Positions 1-6,597 of a stretch of DNA of 6,597 nt are shown one piece after another; the stretch's first letter is position 1, and the number at the start of each line of letters is the position of its first letter. Position numbers and translations under genes: made by a program. A model generated the notes under the pieces. That model was not told the origin of the DNA. It saw only the letters and a list, made by a program, of their open reading frames with translations, and searched no databases. The stretch is from Defluviicoccus sp. (GTDB lineage: Bacteria; Pseudomonadota; Alphaproteobacteria; Rhodospirillales; Defluviicoccaceae), in the NCBI GenBank assembly GCA_013414705.1, contig CP058705.1, positions 1,541 to 8,137 of the forward strand, in the 5' to 3' direction.

Positions 1-387
1 GAGGGTGTTGCCGGCGCTGCAGTCAAACGCAACGAGGCGCTGCCGCACGCTGTGCCGACCGGTGGTCTCGTCATCCTGCGCGACGGCGATCCGGGCGAGC
101 CGGACGTGACGCTCAACCCGCGCACGGAATTCTACACCCATCGCGCCGAAGTTGAGGCGTTCGCGACGCGGCCGGTCGGTGACGGCGGTGAGGCGGTGCT
201 CGACGCGCTGCTCACCGAAATCGGAACCGCACTCGCAACCAACCGCAGCCTCGGCGGCCTCGCCGAGAACCTCACCTGGAGCGCGCCTGAGGTTTCGGTG
301 CTGGCAATCGAGGGCGCCGCAACGATCCTTACCGCCCGTATCATTGTGACCATCGAGTACTTGGTCAGCGATCCGCTGTCCGCCTGA
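1..387 (+). CDS. Tail terminator-like / minor tail protein, 5' end cut off by window edge
   Basis: The frame is open from base 1 to a TGA at 385-387, giving 128 visible C-terminal residues with no frameshift. The start lies outside the window; the internal GTG at 52 is only the first start-type codon, and conserved-looking sequence (KRNEALPHAVPTGGLVILRD) runs through it. The segments GGLVILRDGDPGEPDVTL, a short alternating beta region, and a final region reading VTIEYLVSDPLSA resemble a small protein common in alphaproteobacterial prophages just upstream of the tail tube gene. Database entries of this family are sometimes labelled acyl-CoA transferase, but nothing here looks like an enzyme. 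In lambda-like order this slot holds the tail terminator or completion protein, which caps the finished tube and joins it to the head. Family resemblance is from recall and position; the exact role is inferred. The tail tube gene follows 25 bases later on the same strand. Confidence 0.72.
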   Translation, partial: EGVAGAAVKRNEALPHAVPTGGLVILRDGDPGEPDVTLNPRTEFYTHRAEVEAFATRPVGDGGEAVLDALLTEIGTALATNRSLGGLAENLTWSAPEVSVLAIEGAATILTARIIVTIEYLVSDPLSA

Positions 388-412
388 TCTCTCCACTGCT
401 GGAGTATCGACG

Positions 413-1690
413 ATGCCGAAAGTCCGTGCCTACGGTGCTGACGCGACGTTGCTCGCCTGCCGTGAGACCGGCTATGGCGTTGCACCGCTCAGCAGCTACC
501 GCTCGCTGGATTTCAAGTCCTGTGATCTCTCCGCTGAACAGCCGCTTGGTGACGATCCACTGCTGGGACGCGGCCGCAACGCCCAGGATCCCTACCGCGG
601 TCTGATCACCGATGAGGGCCGGATCGAGATCCCGCTCGATCTGCGCGGCTCCGGCTTCTGGCTGACCGGGCTGTTCGGCGACCCGGCGACGGTGCAGACG
701 AAGGCCTCGGGGCACATCGCGTTCTCGGACCAGCCCGCGGCGAATAGCACGATCGTGCTCAGCGGCGTCAGCTGGATGTTCGTGACGGGTACACCTACGG
801 CAAACCAGACGCAAATCGGCGCCAGTCTCGACGCGACACTGACGGCGCTTGCGAGCGATCTCGACGCTTCGGTCGATGCCGAGATCTCCAAGTGCACCTA
901 CACGGCGGACACGACGGACGACCGGCTGGAGATCGAATTTGATGCTGCTGGCATAACGGGCAACGTGTTCACCCTGGCCGCCTCGGCCAACAGCAATGGC
1001 ACGACATCGGCAGCGACGCTCACCGGCGGTGGCTACCAGCACGAATGGCTGTCGGGCGGCGATGACATCCCCAGCTTCACCTTCGAGATCGGCCATCCGC
1101 AGCTGACCACGCCCGCGTTCTTCCGTCACTCGGGACGGTGATGGAGAGCCTCGCCTTCGAGATGGGCCGCGAGGGGCCGGCGAACGGCACCGTGCAATTG
1201 GTGGCGCAGGGCGAGGAGAAGGCGGCTGCCACGATCGACGCGACGCCGGCTGCGCTTGCGTTGAAGCGCTTCAGTCAGGGACGCGGATTTATCAAGCGCA
1301 GCGGTAGTTCCTGGCCGGTGTCACCGGCGGCAGCCTCACCTTCTCCAACAACCTGGAACGGGTGCGGGTGATCCGTGACGACGGCAAGATCGAGGCCGCT
1401 GATCCGACGATCGCCTCGTGCACCGGCACGATGACACTCCGCTTCGATGGTGCGACCCTGGTCGCCGAGGCGACCAACGGTGATCCGTTGCCGTCGAGTA
1501 CGGTTTCTCGATGGCTGAGGGCTGGTCGCTGACGTTCGAGCTGTTCCGTGTCTTCCTGCCGAAACCGAAGTACGCCGTTTCCGGTCCCGGCGGCGTCGAG
1601 GCCAGCTTCGACTGGCGCGCCGCCTACGACGAGGGCAACGCCACCATGCTGCGTGCGCGGCTGGTCAATGACGTTGCCAGCTACAGCTGA
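413..1690 (+). CDS. Major tail tube protein (three apparent one-base frameshifts)
   Basis: Encodes the protein that polymerises into the hollow tail tube. The ATG at 413 has GGAG at 401-404, eight bases upstream. The reading goes through three frames: 413 to about 1133, about 1135 to 1307, 1308 to 1492, and 1493 to the TGA at 1688-1690. Every break is explained by one missing base, and the rejoined product is about 426 aa. Tube-family features are the N-terminal YGADATLLACRETGYG region, the middle stretch SFTFEIGHPQL, then MESLAFEMGREGPANGTVQL and KRFSQGRGFIKR, TFSNNLERVRVIRDDGKIEA, ADPTIASCTGTMTLRF, and the end SGPGGVEASFDWRAAY then ARLVNDVASYS. Residues about 100-207 look like an extra beta domain inserted into the fold. 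Without the shifts corrected, the first product would stop at 1141 after 242 aa, missing the second half. Family identity is confident; the shifts are more likely sequence errors than decay. Confidence 0.87.
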
Positions 1691-1793
1691 TAATCGCTGA
1701 GATTGTATAGGCGCGGATGGCCAGTGCGTCACGTGGGTGCATTACGCGGACGGCACACAGAAACACCTTTGCGGGACATTTTTCTCTGCGGAA

Positions 1794-2608
1794 TCACGCA
1801 GCCAATGCCGCCATGATCTTCTCGATCGATCGGCAGATCGCGTGCCCCGCTGCTTGCTGCAGTTCGAGTTTCGCCGGATACGACAGGTGCTTCATGGGTG
1901 TAACGAATACCGGCGCGCCGCTGGCCGTCCGTTGCGAGAACGACGTCCCCATCAGCTTCAAGATCGGTTGTCTCGTCGCTGATGGCAGGTCAAGCATCTG
2001 GCTCAGCTGTTGAACAGCAGCATTTCCCATTGGCACAAGGACACACGGTGCTACTTCATCGAGAAGTGTGCGGGTAAAATTGCACTCGTGTTCGAGAACC
2101 GATCGCTTTTCGGCTGAAGTGTCTCCCAGCCAACCTTTCGTTGATTTGTAATGCACAATTTCCAGAAGAATGGCGTGTTGGCCGAGCTTGAATTCCTCTG
2201 ATTCGCTTTCTGCAATGTATCGTCTGCCAAAGCTTTCGATCTTCTGCCAGAGACGCGGAACTTTGTGGCGCCGTCTTTAAGATGGGCGATGATTTTGCCA
2301 TCGTACCGGCGCTGGGCCGGATCGAAGCGAGCCCGATAGAACGCGTCATACCGCGCGCAATCCCAGTCGGCGGTTGCGACAGGTATCTTCTCGTTGAACG
2401 ACAATGACGGATTGAGACCGACAAAAATCAGCCGGTAATCGGCCCTTCGACCGGAGAACGGTTCGGGCAGTTGAAAGGGCGCAACGCCGTGTGCCTCCTG
2501 CCAACGGATCATGTGATGACAGGGGTGGCTGCCGTCGCGGATAGCCGCCAGGCCGTCGGCAAACACCTTTCGGCTGAAGCTTTCCGGGATTTGAAGTGAC
2601 AGTGACAT
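1794..2608 (-). CDS. Uracil-DNA glycosylase superfamily protein (antisense cargo gene, one frameshift)
   Basis: Runs opposite to the tail genes and ends at a TGA (complement of 1794-1796). The frame changes near 2250-2252, where one lost base explains the break; the rejoined protein is about 271 aa. Features in order: SHPCHHMIRWQE (residues 27-38), a PEPFSG turn, a beta strand ending in the active-site-like GLNPS motif (64-68, compare GINPG of MUG/TDG), FRV-WQKIESFG (117-128), the strand EIVHYKS (150-156), VLVPMGNAAVQQL (190-202), and PMKHLSYPAK (238-247) where other glycosylases carry the HPS motif. These members remove damaged or modified bases; the substrate here is unknown. The start ATG at 2608 is chosen because family-like sequence begins there; AGGAAG directly abuts it. 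An upstream in-frame ATG at 2701 would add 31 residues but has no ribosome site. GC of 47-50% contrasts with its neighbours, suggesting transfer. A weak promoter-like pair (TTGATC, TCTACA, 18-base spacer) lies at 2671-2642. Confidence 0.75.
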
Positions 2609-2784
2609 CTTCCTGCCGAGCCAGCCGCTTCCACGGCAAACTGTAGAACACGGAAGGCGGATGCCGATCAAAATGTCGTTCGCAGAAGCAAGTGTCTCCA
2701 TGGAGAGAACCGCGGCTCACGTTGCCCCGGACGCCCAAGGCCGTAGCCTGGCAAGCGAGAATTCTTCACCAACTGACCATCAGC

Positions 2785-2790
2785 GAAGGA
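2785..2790 (+). promoter_or_regulatory. Ribosome binding site fixing a GTG start for the tail chaperone
   Basis: GAAGGA lies seven bases before the GTG at 2798. It decides the start: the first downstream in-frame ATG comes about 30 codons later and would remove the conserved-looking opening IRLDLKREPHWLDLGHGVRL. Confidence 0.6.
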
Positions 2791-2797
2791 CTCACCC

Positions 2798-3508
2798 GTG
2801 ATCCGTCTTGATCTGAAGAGGGAGCCGCACTGGCTCGACCTCGGCCATGGCGTGCGCCTGCACGTGCGGCCGTGCACCGCGGCGCTGATGATGGCAGCGC
2901 GCGCCGAAGTGCAGCACACCACCAGCGCGGCATCGACCACAAGCGAGTCCGCAGGTCTGCGTTCGGCGGAACTGCTGAAAGCACTGGCCCGGCTCGCGGT
3001 TCTCGACTGGGAAGGCATCGGCGATGCTGATGGCGAGCCGGCGCCGCTGACCGATGAGGCCACCGATGCGCTGCTCGATCTGTGGCCGATCGCCAGCGCC
3101 TTCGAGCGCATACCTCGGTCCGGCGTTACTGCTGGACGAAGAAAAACGCCTTCGGGCCCGCGCCGAATGGCACTTCGGCGGCGGACCCGAGTACTGCGGC
3201 AACTGCACCACGCTGAGCCGTCCCTGCGCCCGGGGTGAGCCCGGTGCCGACGGAACCGTTGCCCCTACATCGAGCACGCGCCGCTGACCGATGCCGGCTG
3301 GCAGACCTGGGACGTGATCACGCGGTGTTCGGGCCAGCTGCGGCTGGCACAAACGCCACCGTCGTTATCGGACTTCGATCTCTCACCCGCGCTCTCGCTG
3401 GCGACGGCACTCGGCTACGACATGACCTCGATCGCCGAGTTGCTGCCGGCGGCCGAAGCCGGTCTGGTCACAGCGGTCAACGAGCGTCTCGCCAGCCAAC
3501 ACGACTGA
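2798..3508 (+). CDS. Tail assembly chaperone, G/GT type (two apparent frameshifts plus a slippery A tract)
   Basis: Encodes the chaperone that coats the tape measure protein before tube polymerisation. It opens with IRLDLKREPHWLDLGHGVRL, then ALARLAVLDWEGIGDADGEP and ALLDLWPIASAFER, a typical opening for G proteins of alphaproteobacterial prophages. The frame changes near 3107, where two bases of a CG repeat seem lost, giving AYLGPALLLDEEK. Past the A tract at 3142-3146 the same frame gives the T extension RLRARAEWHFGGGPEYCGNC; the frame starting at 3145 gives NAFGPAPNGTSAADPSTAA and stops at 3214-3216, the likely end of the short G form (about 140 aa). A further one-base loss near 3259 restores CPYIEHAPLTDAGWQTWDVI, leading to the TGA at 3506-3508 (GT about 237 aa). 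The extension carries a CxxC, a third Cys and, after the repair, a CPY Cys, which could bind zinc. It lies directly before the tape measure gene, the standard place. Confident family call; the exact frames are inferred. Confidence 0.8.
3141..3149 (+). promoter_or_regulatory. Probable remnant of the programmed -1 frameshift (slippery) site of the G/GT gene
   Basis: The sequence reads GAA AAA CGC at the point where the short (G) and long (GT) readings of the chaperone separate. Many G/GT genes use a -1 slip at A AAA AAC here. If the tract had seven A instead of five, the main frame would read DEEKNAFGP and stop at 3216, while a -1 slip at A AAA AAC would enter RLRARAEW, the extension. With five A the extension is read directly. 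The two missing A fit the loss of bases seen throughout the window. Inference, not proven from this sequence. Confidence 0.45.
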
Positions 3509-3511
3509 AGG
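3507..3511 (+). promoter_or_regulatory. Ribosome binding site of the tape measure gene, overlapping the upstream stop
   Basis: GAAGG shares its first two bases with the chaperone's TGA stop (3506-3508) and sits nine bases before the ATG at 3521. It supports that start and suggests that tape measure translation is coupled to the end of GT. Confidence 0.55.
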
Positions 3512-3520
3512 TCTTCAACC

Positions 3521-6115
3521 ATGGTCGATCGTAACCTCGCCATCCGCCTTGCGGTGATCGACGGCGGCAAGGTGAAGGCCGAGCTGCGTGATGTGGGCGA
3601 CAGCGGTGCCGCGCCCTGCAGCGGATCGAGGAGGCATCGCGTCCAGCGTCGCGCGCGCTCCACGCGCTGGACGGTGTCGCCGGCGGACTGCGGGGCGGCC
3701 TGGAGGAGATGGCGGGACGAGCCGGCGCTTTCGGCACCGGCCTGACGCATCGGCCCGGCCGGTCTGGCGGCGGCGGCCGCGATCGGTGCGGTCACGCTCG
3801 GACTGAAGCGCAGCCTGGAGGAGGCGGCGAAAGCGGATCAGTCGTACCGGCGGCTGGAGGCGGTGCTGCGGGCGACCGGACATGCGTCGGGGCTCACCGC
3901 GGAGCAGATCGCGGATTTTGCCGACGGCATCGAGCGCTCGACGCTGGCCACCGGCGAAGACATACAGGATGCGGCGTCGATCCTGGCGACCTTCCGGTCG
4001 ATCGCGGGCGAGACCTTCACCCGCACCCTCGGCCTGGCGCAGGACATGTCCGCGGTGTTCGGACAGGATCTGTCCGGCGCGGCCATCCAGCTGGGCAAAG
4101 CGCTGGAGGACCCGATCGACGGCCTGACGGCGCTGCGCCGGGTCGGTGTGTCGTTCTCGGAGACGCAAAAGCAGCTGATCCGCACCCTGGTCGAGACCGG
4201 CCAGACCGCCGAAGCGCAGCGGGTGATCCTGGATGCGCTGGAACAGCAGGTGGGCGGTGCCGGTGCGGCGGAAGCGAGCGGTCTGCGCGGGGCGACCAAC
4301 CGGCTGGAGGATGCCTGGGGCAACCTGCTGGAGGTGATCGGCCGTACGCCGGCAATCACCTCCATCGCACAGGGCGCGCTCGACCTGCTCTCGGGGACGA
4401 TCGAGGGTCTTGCGTCCTCTATCGAGCAAGATCCGATCGGCCAGCGCATCGCCACGGCAACGGAACAGCTGGCGCACGCCCGCGACGAATGGCGCGCCTG
4501 GAGGCAGGCGGGCCAGGCACGCCGATGCTGGGCCAGCGCTTGACGCTCGACGAGCAGCGCCAGCGGGTGGGCCTCGAACAGGAACTGGCGACGCTCACCC
4601 GCATCGGCGAGGCAGAGGCTGAAGCGGCGCGGCAGGAACGAGAACGCGCCGAGGCGGGCCGGCTGGCCGCCGAAGCGGAACGCCGCGCCGACGCGCTTCC
4701 GCACAGCGCAGCCAGCTGGCGAAGGCGCTGGATCAGCTGGCGACGGCCCCGCCGAACGCATCGCCCAGGTCAACCGCGAGCTCGCCGAGACCAGGCAGCG
4801 CCTGGAGGCGCTGCGCGCGCCGGACGGCGGCAACGCGGACGATCTCGACGCGGCGATGCGCCAGGCGGAGGAGATCGCCCGGCGCAAGATCGCGGCGATC
4901 AACCAGCCGCTGGAGGAAGCGGCCAAGCGCGCGCGGGAAGCCGCCGAACGCAAATCGGCGGCCGAACAGCTGGCCGCCGAGCGCGCCGTTCAGGCTAACG
5001 AAACGGTCATCGACGATCTGGCCAAACAGCTGGCGCTGTTCGGCGACGCGCGCCGGCAGTTCGTCGACCAGGCGCTGTCACGTCTCTCGGACAGTGCCAC
5101 CGACGCGCAGGGGCGCAGGTCGAGCGGCTGGCCAATGCGCTCTACGACGAGAAGCAGGCGCGCGAGCAGCTGGCCGAAAGCCTGCGCCAGGAAGAGCAGC
5201 TGCGCCGGCAGGGTGCGCGGCTGAGCGAACAGATGCGCACGCCGGCGGAAGACCTGGCGGCGACGCTGCAGCAGCTGGATGCGCTGATGCAGGCCGGTGC
5301 GATCGACGCCGAGACGCACGGCCGCGCCATCGCCGAGGCCTATGACGAGGCCGGGCAGGCGGCCGACCGGATGCTCGCCACGAGCCGCGACTGGCAGGAC
5401 GGCATGACCGCGGCCTGCGCGACTACGCCGACCAGGCCACCGACGCAGCGCGCGCGCCGAGCAGGTGACCGCCCAGGCATTCCACGGCATGGAAGACGCG
5501 CTCGTGGGCTTCGTCGCCACCGGCAAGCTCGACTTCGCTTCGCTGGTCGATGCGATGATCGCCGACCTGACCCGGCTGACGCTCCGCATGGCGGTGCTGG
5601 GTCCGCTGGCACAGGCGTTGAGTGGTGGCGCCAGTGGGCTCGGCAGCCTGATCTCCGGGCTGTTCGGCGCGCCGGCACCGACGCCGGGCAGCGGCGAGCC
5701 GGGTGCGGCGCCGGGTCCCGGCACCGGCGGCTCTACGCCGAGGGCGGCGTGTTCGCGCACGGCCGCGTCGTTCCGTTCGCCCAGGGCGGCGTGGTCGAGC
5801 GGCCGAGCGTGTTCGCGATGGCGCACGGCATGGGGCTGATGGGCGAGGCCGGGCCCGAGGCGGTGCTGCCGCTGAAACGGCTGGCTTCCGGCCGGCTCGG
5901 CGTCGAGGCACGGACAGCCCGCGGGTGATCGTCAACGTCATCAACAATACCGGAGCCACGGTCAGCACCGGGAGAGCACCGACAGCCGGGGTGCTCTGAC
6001 GATCGATGTGCTGATCGACAGCATCGAGACGGCGATGGCACAGCGGGCCACCCGCCCCGGGACGACGCTCAACCGGGCGCTGGTGGCGGCCGCCAACCCG
6101 CTGCGGGCGCGCTGA
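3521..6115 (+). CDS. Tail tape measure protein, lambda gpH type (eleven apparent frameshifts)
   Basis: Sets tail length by spanning the tube lumen, and probably helps DNA pass into the cell. The reading changes frame near 3609, 3748, 4494, 4700, 4750, 5112, 5411, 5458, 5730, 5912 and 5971. Each fits a one-base loss (two at 3748), giving an 868-aa product whose length closes exactly in frame. In order: an N-terminal helical segment with EEASRPASRALHALDG; an Ala-rich hydrophobic stretch at residues 78-96 (IGPAGLAAAAAIGAVTLGL); a helical tape domain with FRSIAGETFTRTLGLAQDMS and GVSFSETQKQLIRTLVETGQ; a long charged coiled coil rich in Glu, Arg and Ala (about 327-620); a lambda-tape C-terminal region (about 625-700) with AFHGMEDALVGFVATGKLDF; a Gly/Pro linker; and the GEAGPEAVLPL motif (778-788) common near tape measure C-termini. 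The end is the TGA at 6113-6115. As it stands the sequence cannot make one protein. Family call very secure. Confidence 0.93.
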
Positions 6116-6118
6116 GCG

Positions 6119-6472
6119 ATGAGTGCCGTCTGGCCGTCGTCGCTGCCGCAAAAGCCGCTGGTCGACGGCTTCTCGGAGACCGCGCCCAACCTGGTTGTCC
6201 GCTCGCCGATGGATGTGGGGCCGGCGAAGGTGCGCCGCCGGGCGACCGCCGGGTCACCCGGCTGCAGATGCGCTTCCGCCTGACGCCGAGCAGCTGACGA
6301 CCTTCCGGCCTTCCTGCACACCGACCTGCAGGACCGGGCGCTGGCGTTCACCTGGACGCATCCGATCAGCGGCGCCAATGGCACGTTCCGTATCGTCGAT
6401 CCGCCGTCGTATGAGCCGATCGGCGGTGGCCTCGCCTGGAAGGTGCAAGTGGTGTTCGAGATGCTGCCATGA
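6119..6472 (+). CDS. Small conserved tail protein downstream of the tape measure (three frameshifts)
   Basis: I do not know its biochemical role, but it looks like a small protein common directly after the tape measure gene in alphaproteobacterial prophages, so it is probably a tail-tip component. The ATG at 6119 follows the tape measure stop by three bases without a clear ribosome site, which suggests coupled translation. It opens MSAVWPSSLPQKPLVDGFSE and continues with NLVVRSPMDVGPAKVRRRAT. The frame then changes near 6252, 6287 and 6310, each explained by one missing base. The rejoined product is about 118 aa, with TRLQMRFRLT, ALAFTWTHPISGANGTFRIV and DPPSYEPIGGGLAWKV in the second half. 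It ends with FEMLP and a TGA at 6470-6472. Uncorrected, it would stop early after VRRRATAG. The predominantly beta pattern with repeated Pro and Gly turns fits a virion protein. Confidence 0.62.
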
Positions 6473-6597
6473 CGCTCAGCGGACCCGGTATCGCCGATCT
6501 CGCCGCCCCGGAGACCGGGGTTGCCTGGCTGGTGCTGCTGACCCTCAGTCACCCGGAACTGGAGCAGCCGCTGCGGTTCACCTCCGACGGCGTGGCC
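6469..6597 (+). CDS. DUF1833-like phage tail protein, 3' end cut off by window edge
   Basis: The ATG at 6469 overlaps the preceding stop codon as ATGA, a classic coupled junction, and the frame is open to the end of the window (43 codons). It reads MTLSGPGIADLAAPETGVAW, then LVLLTLSHPELEQPLRFTSD. The pattern of a short N-terminal stretch followed by LxLLTxSHPxLxxPxR resembles the start of DUF1833 phage proteins, which lie next to tail-tip and hub genes. Only the first part is visible, so the assignment is a motif match on a short stretch, supported by position. Confidence 0.6.
   Translation, partial: MTLSGPGIADLAAPETGVAWLVLLTLSHPELEQPLRFTSDGVA

Noticed and set aside
1..387. Acyl-CoA transferase function for the first gene
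   Set aside because: This label is attached to similar proteins in databases, but the product is small, shows no catalytic motif and sits in a tail operon.
365..1129. Antisense open frame of 254 codons
   Set aside because: Shadow of the tail tube gene, whose forward reading has clear family features.
1691..1793. Possible terminator or operator between the converging tail tube and glycosylase genes (including the CACGTG palindrome at 1730-1735)
   Set aside because: No stable hairpin followed by a T run on either strand, and a single six-base palindrome is expected by chance.
1717..2013. Two small + strand open frames (1717-2013 and 1737-1982)
   Set aside because: They lie mostly opposite the C-terminal half of the glycosylase-like gene, which has the convincing protein; they show no family features.
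1761..2570. Direct repeat AAACACCTTT at 1761-1770 and 2561-2570
   Set aside because: Only ten bases long, and one copy is inside the glycosylase-like coding sequence; it is not at both edges of the cargo, so it is probably chance.
3515..4477. Long antisense open frame of 320 codons
   Set aside because: Arg-rich shadow opposite the tape measure gene, as expected in GC-rich coding DNA; no motif and no ribosome site.
3709..4998. Long open frame of 429 codons on the + strand
   Set aside because: It is an out-of-frame reading of the tape measure gene for most of its length (Gly/Arg/Pro-rich, no domain). Only its first dozen codons and about 4495-4700 are in the true frame.
1..6597. tRNA, rRNA, CRISPR array, insertion sequence or integrase attachment site
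   Set aside because: None was seen on either strand; the window is filled by tail genes and one cargo gene.

Overview
This window is the tail-morphogenesis part of a siphovirus-type (long, flexible tail) prophage or phage. Its GC is high (about 73% in a sampled 60-base stretch of the tape-measure gene). Gene order and protein style resemble prophages of Alphaproteobacteria (Rhizobiales or Rhodospirillales type). The host assignment is inference, because no host gene or attachment site is visible.

Layout on the + strand: the 3' end of a tail-terminator-like gene (1-387); the major tail tube gene (413-1690); the tail assembly chaperone G/GT gene (2798-3508); the tape measure gene (3521-6115); a small conserved tail protein gene (6119-6472); and the 5' end of a DUF1833-like tail gene (6469 to the window edge). 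Junctions are tight: 25 bases, 12 bases, 3 bases, and a 4-base ATGA overlap. The tail tube and chaperone genes, however, are separated by about 1.1 kb holding one opposite-strand gene (2608-1794). It encodes a uracil-DNA glycosylase superfamily protein. Its GC is clearly lower (47-50% in three sampled 60-base stretches), so it looks like a late-acquired cargo gene (moron) dropped into the tail operon.

The tail genes cooperate as follows. The chaperone (short G and frameshifted GT forms) coats the tape measure protein, tube protein polymerises around that ruler, the terminator caps the tube, and the proteins after the tape measure build the tip. The glycosylase-like gene has no structural role and probably acts on DNA, in repair or in defence against competing phages.

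Five of the seven genes are broken by frameshifts as the sequence stands. I count 20 shifts, on both strands, and each can be explained as a loss of one base (or two). The protein reading remains well conserved on both sides of each break. This fits systematic deletion errors in a GC-rich assembly better than real gene decay. I therefore annotate whole genes across the breaks and list where the frame changes. Reconstructed lengths are about 426 aa (tube), 271 aa (glycosylase-like), 140/237 aa (G/GT), 868 aa (tape measure) and 118 aa (small tail protein).
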